From Limnochordales bacterium (GTDB taxonomy: Bacteria; Bacillota; Limnochordia; Limnochordales; DUMU01): a DNA stretch of 64,000 nt. The stretch is taken from contig JADBKP010000005.1 of NCBI GenBank assembly GCA_014896315.1, forward strand, positions 124,001-188,000. The letters run 5' to 3'. Shown piece by piece: positions 1 through 8,301 of this stretch (positions are counted from its first letter, which is position 1; each line of letters opens with the position of its first letter). The notes under the pieces are model-generated. The model made no database searches. It saw only the letters and a program-made list of their open reading frames with translations, and was not told the DNA's origin. The position numbers and the translations under genes are program-made.

Positions 1-177
1 GGAAGGAGGTGTACTCGGTTTGGCCGTGCGTGGGGCAGACGGTGAGTTCCGGAGTCCAAAGACCGGCCCGGTGGTGAATTCAAGGAAACAAGGACTACTT
101 GATTTCCCGCGGGAAGGTACAGGCCTCCGGATAGCTTGAAAACACATCCCCCAATACCAAACTGAGGAGGCGTAGAC
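1..177. other. Upstream region of the outer-membrane protein gene
   Basis: No gene is recognised here. It holds a perfect 12-bp palindrome, TTCCCGCGGGAA, at 104-115, and a strong ribosome binding site (GAGGAGG, about 163-169) correctly spaced before the ATG at 178. I could not place a convincing -35/-10 pair. The palindrome could be an operator, but nothing else in the window shares it. Confidence 0.4.
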
Positions 178-1524
178 ATGAAGCGACTCTCTTTTGTGTT
201 GGCGCTAGTGGCCGTCCTTGCCGTTGCCGGTACGGCTAGTGCCTCGCCGACTATTCACGGGACTGCCAAACTGACCCTTTCGGGCGACACGGCAACCCTC
301 AAGAATGGTCCGAACATCAGCTTTAGCCTTGGTTGGGACAACAGCCTGTCCGCCAGTGGCGAGGGGTGGTCCCTGAGTGGGAAGATGCAGATTCCTGACG
401 GCAACGCAACTACCCTGAACTTTTACGACTGGAAACTCAACGTAAAGGCGGGTCTCCTCGACGTTACTGCAGCTAACAACGTAGATATCGGGTCCATCTA
501 CGATGCAGCAGCGATCATTGACTGGCCTGGGGTCCCTGGGAATCCGTCCGGCAATCATCTGCGGGTAAAGCTGCCGGTAGGACCCCTGTCTGTTACCTAC
601 GACAAGGCTACTGCACAGTACGTACTGGTCGACATACCCAAGGGTGTGGCTGCGCCGCTGGCGTTTGGCGCTATAGCGCGGGTCGGGGTGAACAATCCCA
701 CCGCAGTAGTCCACACCACCTGGGAGATGGCAAACGGTATCGTGTTGAAAGCTTCGGCTGGGCAGACGAGCAATGCTGAGGATGGTCTCGCCTATGGTGC
801 GACGCTTACCATCCCGGTGACGTCGAACTTGGAGGCCTACCTTGTCGGAAAGCGGTGGGGTACTGGCTGGGCCGAGCCCGGTGCTCCTGGAAACACGCGG
901 ACACTCGCCCAGCTGACGTACAAGCAGTCGCAGTACAAGGCCGTTGCCTACTTCTGGCGTCAGGTCAAGACGGATGATGGAAGTCTGACCGGGTTGAAGA
1001 ACTACGGTTCTTTGAGCTTCGTGCAAGTCAGCGGGGACAATCTAGACTGGTTCAACCCGGACTACGACTACAGCTGGGATCCGTACGCCTCGCCGGGTTC
1101 AGCTGGCTACAAGAACCTGAAGGGTCTCGCATTCTACGCTCGGTACGGGCACGACAAGACCGACAAGCCCAACCCGGACGCGGATCCCAACCCCAACCCG
1201 ACCAAGCTGCACTTGGCGGTGGGTGCTCCCGTGGTGAAAGACAGAGCGTGGGCCAACGCCTATGCTGAACTCACTGGGCCGAGCCTCAAGGGGGCCGAGT
1301 ACTGGGGCCACCTGTACGTGAAGCTGAGCGACAAGCTCAACTCCACGACAAAGGTGAAGGTTGCCGACTACACCAACGCCCAGTCCGAGACGGTCAAGGG
1401 TGTTGCGGTCTGGAACAACCTGTCGTACTCCGTCTCCAGCACGGCCTCGGTTGCTCTTGACCTGACGAAAGAGCTCAACACGTCTAACGTGGGCTATACC
1501 CTTACCTTCAGCGTGAATTACTGA
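178..1524 (+). CDS. Secreted beta-rich protein, probable outer-membrane beta-barrel (porin-like)
   Basis: This 448-residue protein starts with a clear signal peptide (MKRLSFVLALVAVLAVAGTASA). The mature part is made of short alternating polar and hydrophobic stretches rich in Gly, Thr, Asn and aromatic residues, typical of transmembrane beta-strands. The last residues are YTLTFSVNY: a terminal Tyr with hydrophobic residues at positions 3, 5, 7 and 9 from the end, the beta-signal of outer-membrane barrels. A Pro/Asn/Asp-rich stretch around residues 330-340 may be a loop. It has a strong ribosome binding site and is followed by a terminator, so it is probably monocistronic and abundant. I do not recognise the exact family; an S-layer-associated protein is the main alternative. 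Confidence 0.7.
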   Translation: MKRLSFVLALVAVLAVAGTASASPTIHGTAKLTLSGDTATLKNGPNISFSLGWDNSLSASGEGWSLSGKMQIPDGNATTLNFYDWKLNVKAGLLDVTAANNVDIGSIYDAAAIIDWPGVPGNPSGNHLRVKLPVGPLSVTYDKATAQYVLVDIPKGVAAPLAFGAIARVGVNNPTAVVHTTWEMANGIVLKASAGQTSNAEDGLAYGATLTIPVTSNLEAYLVGKRWGTGWAEPGAPGNTRTLAQLTYKQSQYKAVAYFWRQVKTDDGSLTGLKNYGSLSFVQVSGDNLDWFNPDYDYSWDPYASPGSAGYKNLKGLAFYARYGHDKTDKPNPDADPNPNPTKLHLAVGAPVVKDRAWANAYAELTGPSLKGAEYWGHLYVKLSDKLNSTTKVKVADYTNAQSETVKGVAVWNNLSYSVSSTASVALDLTKELNTSNVGYTLTFSVNY

Positions 1525-1554
1525 TAGGAAGAGGAGCCTTCCTTGGACGCGCAG

Positions 1555-1583
1555 GGGCCCCCGGGTCGACCGGGGGCTCTTTC
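1555..1583 (+). terminator. Rho-independent terminator after the outer-membrane protein gene
   Basis: A perfect 8-bp stem (GCCCCCGG at 1557-1564 with CCGGGGGC at 1570-1577) closes a 5-nt loop and is followed by a short T-rich run (TCTTTC). It lies 30 bp after the stop codon. Confidence 0.75.
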
Positions 1584-1701
1584 GCGTACGCGCGGGCGTG
1601 GAGGATGCGTGGGCCGCGCTGCAAACGGCGGCACGAGGAGCCGCAGATCGGCTAGAATTGGGCTGGTGCCCAAAACGCGGTAGGAAGGGTCAGATCGAGG
1701 A

Positions 1702-3003
1702 ATGGCTTGTGATGCAACCGGCAACCGCCGGAGGGAGCACAATAACGCATGTCCAAACCTGGTGCTGATTTTCTGGGCAATTGCTGTTTGTGCGCTACCC
1801 ACCTATGTCCTGAGTGCGGTCCTGCCTGACATAGCGGAGACTTTGCGCGTGCCCTTGTCTCAGGGCGGTGCGGTCTATGCTGTCGGCCCGTTGCTTGGTT
1901 TTGCGCTGCTTGGGGCCACGGCCTTTGTCGTCGGCCAAACGGGCAAAGAACCGCTATTCGCCACCGGGCTTGCCATTCTCGCTGTGTCCATGGTCGGCCT
2001 CACCCTGGTGTCTTCCTTTCCCTGGTTTCTGGCCTGGGGAGCTTTGATGTGGGGTGCCGGTGTCATCACCCAGGTGATGAGCTACTCCCTCCTAGCCGAG
2101 CGCTACCCGAGAGAGGTAGTGCGCTACCAGAACGTGGCGGGTGTTTTCTGGAGTGCCGGCGCGGTCGTCGGGCCACTTCTTGCCGGATACTTGCTTGAGA
2201 CAAAGCTTGGCTGGCGCGGGGCTTTTGCCGTTGTGGCTGCTGTCGGTCTGGGGGCTATGGTATACCTCTTGCTCTTGATTGTACGGGCGAGGGGCGATGG
2301 TAGCGTCCCGGCGCGCGCCGAGCCGGCGGCAGCCCCCTCTCACGTTGCAGAGGCCATCATGAGCCTGCTCCGCGACCGGGACTTTGTACTACTGTCCCTG
2401 GGCCTGCTCTTCTACCTCGGATCAGAGATTACGGTGACCGGCTGGATCAGTTCCTTCCTGCAAGAGGTGCAGCACGCCTCATCCGTTGTCGCCGGCCTCG
2501 GCCTCTCGGTCTTCTGGCTGGGTATGGGAGCCGGACGTTTCCTCGTCGCCCGTTTCCTTGCGCAGCGGTGGTCGCCGCCCCGGATTCTGATACTGGCAAT
2601 GGGGGGCGGCGCGCTTGCCATACTTGCTGCTTGCTTCGTGCCGAACGCGCTCTTGTCGTTACTCCTCTTTGGCATCACGGGGCTTTTCCTGGCCGCAGGC
2701 TTTCCCACCCTTGCCGGGTTTCTGTCGACTCTCTTTCCGGACGCAAGCGGCCCGGCCTTGAGCCTCTACCTGGCCATCGGTGAGCTTGGCGCTGTGATCT
2801 TCCCGGCGCTGGCGGGCGTGGTCGCCGGCAGGTTCGGTTTTCGCTTCGGCCTCTCCCTGGCGGCACTGCTTGCCTTGGGCCTTGTGGCCGTTGCCTTCCG
2901 CTTCGAGCTGGTTCTCAGGCGAGGTCTCCGGGAAACTGCGGGTTCGAGCCACGCGGACAACGATGATCAACTCAGCCTTTCCGCGGCCAGTGATGGGGTG
3001 TAA
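1702..3003 (+). CDS. Major facilitator superfamily permease
   Basis: A 433-residue integral membrane protein with about 12 hydrophobic segments, split into two halves by a polar stretch near residues 200-220. This is the usual 12-helix MFS layout. The first half has features of drug/metabolite exporters: a short N-terminus, then helix 1 reading FWAIAVCALPTYVLSAVLPDI, close to the AraJ/YdhP-like group. Substrate cannot be told. The ATG at 1702 has only a weak GAGGA upstream; there is no better in-frame start before the first helix. It stands alone between a terminator and a 329-bp gap. Confidence 0.85.
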   Translation: MACDATGNRRREHNNACPNLVLIFWAIAVCALPTYVLSAVLPDIAETLRVPLSQGGAVYAVGPLLGFALLGATAFVVGQTGKEPLFATGLAILAVSMVGLTLVSSFPWFLAWGALMWGAGVITQVMSYSLLAERYPREVVRYQNVAGVFWSAGAVVGPLLAGYLLETKLGWRGAFAVVAAVGLGAMVYLLLLIVRARGDGSVPARAEPAAAPSHVAEAIMSLLRDRDFVLLSLGLLFYLGSEITVTGWISSFLQEVQHASSVVAGLGLSVFWLGMGAGRFLVARFLAQRWSPPRILILAMGGGALAILAACFVPNALLSLLLFGITGLFLAAGFPTLAGFLSTLFPDASGPALSLYLAIGELGAVIFPALAGVVAGRFGFRFGLSLAALLALGLVAVAFRFELVLRRGLRETAGSSHADNDDQLSLSAASDGV

Positions 3004-3332
3004 GCTCCCCAGGGTCTGGCGGGGATTCCGAGCTGCTGCCCGTCTGCGAGCTGCTTCTTACCAGCAAAGAAAAGTTGTGGTGCTTGCGGGCGCGGCAGCA
3101 GGAGTTTGCGGTGAACCGTCGAATAAGCCAAGCGCGGCAAAGATCGTCTGGATGGCGATTCGGCCGAGGTTTGGGCGCTTCTCCAGGCATTTTGACGCCG
3201 AGACGTCAATACAAGATTAATAGGGCATGGTTATGCTTCACGTCTAGGTTCCGACGCAATGACGGCAGCGGGTGCCGGGGCAGGCGCGGGGCGTTATGAG
3301 CGCCCAACAGTTTAGCGGGGGAGGTAGCAGTA
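3004..3332. other. Intergenic gap with a candidate promoter for the ABC ATPase gene
   Basis: No coding sequence is supported in this 329-bp stretch; the short open frames have no ribosome binding sites or family resemblance. A candidate promoter, TTGACG (3192-3197), an 18-bp spacer and ATTAAT (3216-3221), points toward the ATPase gene. A GACGTC palindrome sits in its spacer. Confidence 0.4.
3192..3221 (+). promoter_or_regulatory. Candidate sigma-A promoter for the sugar ABC ATPase gene
   Basis: TTGACG, 18 bp, ATTAAT. Five of six -35 bases and four of six -10 bases match consensus. It gives a leader of about 100 nt before the TTG start at 3333. Confidence 0.45.
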
Positions 3333-4442
3333 TTGGCTAGCGTAACCTTAGAGAATGTGACCAAGCGGTTCGGCAATGTGATCGCGGTCAACGGCGTGAC
3401 GCTGGAGATTAAGGACGAAGAGTTCATCGTCCTGGTCGGACCTTCCGGTTGCGGAAAGTCCACCACGCTCCGGATGATTGCCGGCCTGGAGGAAGTGACC
3501 GAAGGCAACATCTACATCGGCTCCACGCTGGTCAACGATGTTCCGCCCAAGGACCGGGACATCGCCATGGTGTTCCAGAACTACGCTTTGTATCCGCACA
3601 TGGACGTCTACAACAACATGGCCTTCGGTCTGAAGTTGCGCAAGTACCCGCGGGCCGAGATTGACCGGCGGGTGAAAGAAGCGGCTCAGATGCTGGGGAT
3701 CGAAAACCTCCTCGATCGCAAGCCCAAGCAGCTCTCCGGCGGTCAGCGCCAGCGGGTCGCTCTTGGTCGTGCCATTGTGCGTGAACCAAAGGTATTCCTG
3801 ATGGATGAGCCTCTCTCCAACCTGGACGCCAAGCTGCGCGTTCAGATGAGAGCCGAGCTCTCCAAGTTGCATCACCGTCTGCGCACTACGACGATCTACG
3901 TCACCCACGACCAGACGGAAGCCATGACCATGGGTGACCGTATCGTGGTGCTGCGGGACGGTATCGTCCAGCAAGTGGGTGAACCGTTGGAGATCTACGA
4001 GCATCCCAACAACGTGTTCGTTGCCGGCTTCATCGGCACGCCGCCGATGAACTTCCTAAACTGCGTCCTCCGGCGGGAAGACGGCAAGTACTACCTGGAT
4101 GGTGTTGCTTTCAAACTGCCGATTCCGGAGGAGAAGGCGGCACGCTTTAAGAACCTCGGACCGTATATCGACAAGGAGGTAACCGTAGGTATTCGGCCGG
4201 AGGACATTCATGACAAGAAGCTGACGGCCAACCCGCCGGAAGAGTGGTGCATCAAGGCGATGGTGGACGTCATCGAGCCGATGGGCGCCGAGACCTACCT
4301 GTACCTCAGCATCGGCGAGCACTTTATGACCGCTAAGGTCGATCCGCGGACCGACGCGGTTGACGGTGAGCCGTACGAGGTAATGCTGGATATGAACCGT
4401 ATCCACCTCTTCGACCGCGACACCGAAGAGCGGATTGAGTGA
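3333..4442 (+). CDS. ugpC: Sugar ABC transporter ATP-binding protein, UgpC/MsmX type
   Basis: 369 residues with the full ABC ATPase set: Walker A GPSGCGKST (about 37-45), Q-loop, signature LSGGQRQR (about 135), Walker B VFLMDEP, D-loop NLD and H-loop VTHD. A C-terminal regulatory part of about 130 residues (TOBE/MalK-like, with VGIRPEDI) follows. Proteins of this type energise carbohydrate importers from the cytoplasmic side and often serve several permeases. It has no permease or binding protein beside it, so it is probably a shared ATPase. The start is TTG, chosen because GGGGAGGT lies at the right distance and the protein begins at the usual family position. Confidence 0.93.
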   Translation: MASVTLENVTKRFGNVIAVNGVTLEIKDEEFIVLVGPSGCGKSTTLRMIAGLEEVTEGNIYIGSTLVNDVPPKDRDIAMVFQNYALYPHMDVYNNMAFGLKLRKYPRAEIDRRVKEAAQMLGIENLLDRKPKQLSGGQRQRVALGRAIVREPKVFLMDEPLSNLDAKLRVQMRAELSKLHHRLRTTTIYVTHDQTEAMTMGDRIVVLRDGIVQQVGEPLEIYEHPNNVFVAGFIGTPPMNFLNCVLRREDGKYYLDGVAFKLPIPEEKAARFKNLGPYIDKEVTVGIRPEDIHDKKLTANPPEEWCIKAMVDVIEPMGAETYLYLSIGEHFMTAKVDPRTDAVDGEPYEVMLDMNRIHLFDRDTEERIE

Positions 4443-4499
4443 GTTGAGGCGTCGGGCCTGCCTGAGTGAGGCTGGCCAGGCGTCAAATAAAGCGCGGGC

Positions 4500-4552
4500 G
4501 AGCGGCACGCGCAGGAGGAGAAGATGCCTGTGCTGTCGCTCGTTTCTCTTTT
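4500..4552 (+). terminator. Possible terminator between the ABC ATPase and ROK kinase genes
   Basis: An 8-bp stem containing one G-U pair (4500-4507 with 4534-4541), with an inner CAGG/CCTG stem, is followed by GTTTCTCTTTT. The hairpin also carries GGAGGAG and an ATG opening a 10-codon frame (4524-4556), so a leader-peptide role is an alternative. Confidence 0.4.
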
Positions 4553-4653
4553 ATAATCATTATTACTTGTTTGTGCAGGAACCACCGATCCTGATGGACC
4601 GGGCGACGTTCTTGTCGGTTGGTAGAGACTGCAGTTGGCATGGGGTGAACATT

Positions 4654-5700
4654 GTGGCAGGAGCAGAACCTTGGGTTATCGCAGTAGATGTTGGCGGAAC
4701 AAAGATTGCCACGGGCGCGGTGGATCGGGAGGGACGGGTGCTGGCCCGTACCGTAGTTCCCACCATGGCGGCCGCCGGGCCAGAGGCGATCCGCAGCAGG
4801 ATTGCTGAGAGTATCGCCACTGTGATCGAGGAGATGCACGCTGCTCATACCGGTGGCCGCACGAGCGCCGGCACCCGCGAGTGGAGGGAGAATCCGGAAG
4901 CCATAGGTATGGCTATCCCCGGACCTATGGATACTGAACGGGGAGTCGCCCTGGCCGCTTCCAACCTGGGCTGGTACGAGTTTCCTGTCGGCCCGGTGCT
5001 GGCCTCCCGTTTTGGCTGTCCTGTGTTTCTGGAAAACGACGCCAATGCAGCCGCGCTGGGCGAGTGGCTCTTTGGCGCGGGGCGGGGAGTGAATAACCTT
5101 CTCTACGTCACCATCAGCACCGGCATCGGATCGGGCCTGGTGGTGGGCGGCCGGTTGCACCGCGGGCGGCATTTCAACGCGGGCGAGGTGGGTCATATGG
5201 TACTGCTGGCCGATGGGCCCTTTTGCACCTGCGGGCAGCGCGGGTGCTGGGAGGCGCTGGCGTCGGGTACCGCCATCGCGCGAGATGCCCGGCAACTGGC
5301 ACTAGCTTATCCGGAAAGCGAGCTTTTCCGGTTGTGTGGCGGTGATGTGAGCAAGATCGATGTCCCGCTCGTGGGCCAGGCAGCACGGTCGGGTGATCCG
5401 GGAGCGCGGGAGATACTGGACCAGGCTGTGAAATACCTGGGTATCGGCTTCAGCAACCTCATCAACATCCTCGATCCCGATCTGGTAGTGGTGGGAGGAG
5501 GCGTGAGCAACCTGGATGACCTGCTCTTCCCGCGCCTTACCGAACATGTCCGCCGGTATACGCAGCGGCGGGTGAAGGAGCCGGTGGCGATCGTCCGGGC
5601 TCAGTTGAGGCAGGATTCCGGGCTTCTGGGCGCGGCCGCCGTGGCCTGGCAGGAGCTGGCACAAGGGGTCACACGAGAGGTAGCAGCGGCGGAAGCATGA
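4654..5700 (+). CDS. ROK family sugar kinase (glucokinase-like)
   Basis: About 348 residues from the GTG at 4654. It contains the phosphate-binding motif DVGGTKIATG at the N-terminus, the catalytic ENDANAA motif and the ROK zinc motif CTCGQRGC followed by WEALASG. It phosphorylates a sugar, probably glucose, with ATP. The start was chosen because GGGGTGA lies 5 nt upstream and the conserved kinase fold begins at once; the open frame extends upstream to 4435, but that part looks non-coding. Its stop overlaps the start of the mazF-like gene (ATGA), so the two are translationally coupled. A LacI-type repressor role is excluded by the lack of an N-terminal helix-turn-helix. Confidence 0.88.
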   Translation: MAGAEPWVIAVDVGGTKIATGAVDREGRVLARTVVPTMAAAGPEAIRSRIAESIATVIEEMHAAHTGGRTSAGTREWRENPEAIGMAIPGPMDTERGVALAASNLGWYEFPVGPVLASRFGCPVFLENDANAAALGEWLFGAGRGVNNLLYVTISTGIGSGLVVGGRLHRGRHFNAGEVGHMVLLADGPFCTCGQRGCWEALASGTAIARDARQLALAYPESELFRLCGGDVSKIDVPLVGQAARSGDPGAREILDQAVKYLGIGFSNLINILDPDLVVVGGGVSNLDDLLFPRLTEHVRRYTQRRVKEPVAIVRAQLRQDSGLLGAAAVAWQELAQGVTREVAAAEA

Positions 5701-6086
5701 GCAGAGGAGAGCAGCAGGGACATCCCGCCCGGGGCGACATCTTCCTTGCCAACCTCAACCCGACCGTCGGGTCGGAGCAGCGGGGAGTTCGGCCGGTGGT
5801 CGTGCTGCAAAACGACAGGGGGAATAGCAGGAGCAGCACGGTAATCGTCGCCCCGCTCACCTCCCGGCGGAAGCGTCCGGAGCTGCCCACCCACGTGTTA
5901 CTACCGGATGGTCTCATCCTGCTGGAACAGTTGCGTACCATCGATCGCAAGCGCTTGAAGGAGAAGATCGGGCGGCTCGACCGGGCGACCCTCGCCCGCG
6001 TCGATGCCGCCCTCCGTGCCAGTTTGGGGCTGACCACAGGCCGAGATAACAGCAATGAAGCGCCGCGGGAGGATGGTGAAGAGTGA
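5697..6086 (+). CDS. mazF: MazF/PemK-type endoribonuclease toxin, no antitoxin seen
   Basis: 129 residues with the MazF core: GDIFLANLNPTVGSEQRGVRPVVVLQND near the N-terminus, the TVIVAPLTS strand, and LLEQLRTIDRKRL in the second half. MazF proteins cleave single-stranded mRNA at short sequences and are normally paired with a small MazE just upstream. Here the preceding gene is a sugar kinase whose stop codon overlaps this start, and the next gene overlaps its stop (GTGA). No short antitoxin-like frame is present on either side. It may use a distant antitoxin or have been kept for regulation. Confidence 0.88.
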   Translation: MSRGEQQGHPARGDIFLANLNPTVGSEQRGVRPVVVLQNDRGNSRSSTVIVAPLTSRRKRPELPTHVLLPDGLILLEQLRTIDRKRLKEKIGRLDRATLARVDAALRASLGLTTGRDNSNEAPREDGEE

Positions 6087-6877
6087 CACCGTTCATCGGG
6101 CTCACTTGTGGGTGGCAGCGCAAGGATGAAACCAACCGCTACTATCTCAACAGCAATTACGTCAATGCCGTGGTGGCGGCCGGCGGGGTACCCGTGCTCC
6201 TGCCACCGCTTTCGAAAGCGTACGACCCCAAGAGACTAGGGCCTCTGCTGGATCTGTTGTCGGGGTTACTGCTTACCGGCGGGGTTGATCTTGATCCGGT
6301 TCACTATGGGGAAGAGCCGCTGCCGGCATTGGGTCAGATCGATCCCGACCGCGACCGGTGGGAGCTTGCCCTGGCCAAGTGGGCTCTGGTGCGGGGGATG
6401 CCGGTTTTGGGGATCTGCAGGGGTATTCAGGTTCTCAACGTAGCCGCCGGGGGCAGCCTCTATCAGGATGTCGCCAGCCAGGTACAACCGCCCTCTTCCG
6501 GGACGGCCGTGCTTCATTATCAACGGGCGCCGGAGTGGTATCCGACCCACGCAGTTCAGATATATGACGGGTCCAGACTTCGGGAGATCTTTGGTTGTGA
6601 TTGCTTGCGGGTGAATAGCTTCCACCATCAGGCTGTCAAGATGCCCGGCCGGGATATGGTGGTTACGGCCCGGGCGGCCGATGGGGTTATTGAGGCTATT
6701 GAAAGTGCCATCCACCCCTTTGCTGTCGGTGTGCAATGGCACCCTGAGTGCATGTGGGAAGCAGAGCCCATCTTTTTGCGGTTGTTCTCCCGGCTGGTAG
6801 AAGAGGCAAAAGCTTTCTCCGTCCGGCAGGCAAGGGGCGGTATGCCGGTGTCAGAGGCTTTGGCCCTTGGGGGTTGA
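6083..6877 (+). CDS. Class-I glutamine amidotransferase-like hydrolase (peptidase C26, PuuD-like)
   Basis: 264 residues with the C26 triad: nucleophile Cys in GICRGIQ (about residue 112), His and Glu in VQWHPE (about 220), and the conserved LLTGGVDLDP. Relatives hydrolyse gamma-glutamyl amide bonds, such as gamma-glutamyl-GABA. The start is GTG in a 4-nt overlap with the mazF-like stop. The next gene is a D-aminopeptidase, so a role in breaking gamma-D-glutamyl wall peptides is possible but unproven. Confidence 0.87.
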   Translation: MTPFIGLTCGWQRKDETNRYYLNSNYVNAVVAAGGVPVLLPPLSKAYDPKRLGPLLDLLSGLLLTGGVDLDPVHYGEEPLPALGQIDPDRDRWELALAKWALVRGMPVLGICRGIQVLNVAAGGSLYQDVASQVQPPSSGTAVLHYQRAPEWYPTHAVQIYDGSRLREIFGCDCLRVNSFHHQAVKMPGRDMVVTARAADGVIEAIESAIHPFAVGVQWHPECMWEAEPIFLRLFSRLVEEAKAFSVRQARGGMPVSEALALGG

Positions 6878-6918
6878 CTAGCGGTTCGAAACTGGACGCG
6901 GGACAAGGAGGCAGATTC

Positions 6919-7746
6919 ATGGGCGCTCTTACTATTTGGATCTCTGTCGACTTTGAGGGCTTGGCGTCGACGGTCAGCTGGCAGCAGGACCACGGCAGCC
7001 GGGAGAGCGAGTTTCGCCGGTTGATGACGGCGGAGGTGAATGCTGCCATCGCCGGGGCCAAGGAGGCGGGCGCAACCCGTATCATTGTAAACGACTCCCA
7101 CGACCAGATGCTCAACCTGTTACCCGAAGAGCTCGATCCAGATGCCGAGCTGATACTCGGTTCACCCAAACCCCTCAGTATGCTGGAAGGGGTAGATAGC
7201 GGCGTCGACGGAGCATTCTTCGTCGGCTACCATGCAGCCAGCGGCACCTGGCGCGGAACGATGGACCACACTTACTCCAACCGCGCGGTCCTCAATGTCT
7301 GGATAAACGGGACGAAGGTGGGGGAAACCGGTATTAATGCCGGTTTGTGCGGGGCGCTGGGCGTGCCGGTCCTGCTTGTGTCGGGCGACAGCGCGGCCAC
7401 CCGGGAGGCGCGGGAACTGCTGGGTCCGGAGGTGGTTACGGTTTCTGTCAAAGAAGCCGTCGGCAAGTTTGCCGCTCGCTGTCTGCATCCGGCCCGGGCC
7501 CGAGAATTGCTGCGGGAAGGGGCAGCCCGGGCCGTGCGGGAGCGGGACAGGATCAGGCCGTTTCGCTTTCAACCGCCCTATCGCTTTGAGGTGGAGCTGG
7601 CCCAAACGGTGATGGCGGATATGGCCGAGCTTGTACCCTTCACCCGGCGGGTCGACGGAAGGCGTCTGGTGTATGAGGACGAAGACTATATACGGGGCTT
7701 CCGGGCGCTCAGGGCTATGATTGCCCTGGCATACGGCGCCGTTTGA
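6919..7746 (+). CDS. dppA: D-aminopeptidase, M55 family (DppA-like)
   Basis: 275 residues. M55 hallmarks are visible: ISVDFEG at the N-terminus (metal-binding Asp and Glu), NDSHDQM, the HAASG segment and DHTYS. B. subtilis DppA is a zinc enzyme that releases D-Ala from D-Ala-containing peptides. The start is ATG 6919 because AAGGAGG sits at 6905-6911. It follows the C26 hydrolase by 41 bp. With ykfC and ykfB at 37-39 kb it suggests use of murein peptides. Confidence 0.9.
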   Translation: MGALTIWISVDFEGLASTVSWQQDHGSRESEFRRLMTAEVNAAIAGAKEAGATRIIVNDSHDQMLNLLPEELDPDAELILGSPKPLSMLEGVDSGVDGAFFVGYHAASGTWRGTMDHTYSNRAVLNVWINGTKVGETGINAGLCGALGVPVLLVSGDSAATREARELLGPEVVTVSVKEAVGKFAARCLHPARARELLREGAARAVRERDRIRPFRFQPPYRFEVELAQTVMADMAELVPFTRRVDGRRLVYEDEDYIRGFRALRAMIALAYGAV

Positions 7747-7779
7747 GCCTCAAGTGCTTGGGGAGAGGTCGAACCGGTA

Positions 7780-8301
7780 ATGACGGAGCGGCTGGCCGAT
7801 CCGGGTGAGGAACCCGCGCCGGTGGTTTTACCGGTCGAAAGTGAGGCCGAAATGGAGCAACTGGGGGAGGAATTGGGCAGACGCCTGTGGCCGGGAGCGG
7901 TGCTGGCTTTGAATGGTCCTTTGGGCGCGGGCAAGACCACTCTGACGCGGGGCATCGCCCGCGGTCTTGGGGGCCGGCCGGATCAGGTGCGCAGCCCGAC
8001 CTTTACTCTGATCCACCAGTACCCGGGTAGGCTTCCCCTGTACCATCTCGATGCCTACCGGTTGCAGAAGGCGGCCGAATGGGAAAACCTGGGGCCAGAG
8101 GAGTACCTGGAAGGTGACGGTGTGACTGTAATCGAATGGGCGGAGAAGGTAATCACCTGCCTGCCCGCCGAGCTTCTCGAGATAGAGATTGCCGGAGTCG
8201 GCCTCGCCACAAGGCGGCTTGTTACGTTGCGTCCCCGGGGTGACGATTACCGGCGGTTGGTGTCAGAGGTGGCCCGGGTCTGGAGGGGGCAGAAGGGGTG
8301 A
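7780..8301 (+). CDS. tsaE: tRNA t6A modification ATPase TsaE
   Basis: 173 residues with a P-loop (GPLGAGKTTL), the TsaE switch region SPTFTLIHQY, and the LYHLDAYRL and VIEWAEK segments. TsaE works with TsaB and TsaD to attach threonylcarbamoyl to A37 of tRNAs reading ANN codons. Residues 1-35 form a short acidic extension. Its stop overlaps the tsaB start (GTGA, 8298-8301), so the genes form an operon. Confidence 0.95.
   Translation: MTERLADPGEEPAPVVLPVESEAEMEQLGEELGRRLWPGAVLALNGPLGAGKTTLTRGIARGLGGRPDQVRSPTFTLIHQYPGRLPLYHLDAYRLQKAAEWENLGPEEYLEGDGVTVIEWAEKVITCLPAELLEIEIAGVGLATRRLVTLRPRGDDYRRLVSEVARVWRGQKG

Noticed and set aside
205-1026. 273-codon frame antisense to the outer-membrane protein gene
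   Set aside because: No signal peptide, no ribosome binding site; the sense frame has a clear signal and beta-signal.
4435-4653. N-terminal extension of the ROK kinase
   Set aside because: The extra 73 residues are Arg/Cys-rich without family resemblance, cross a terminator-like hairpin, and a better start lies at 4654.
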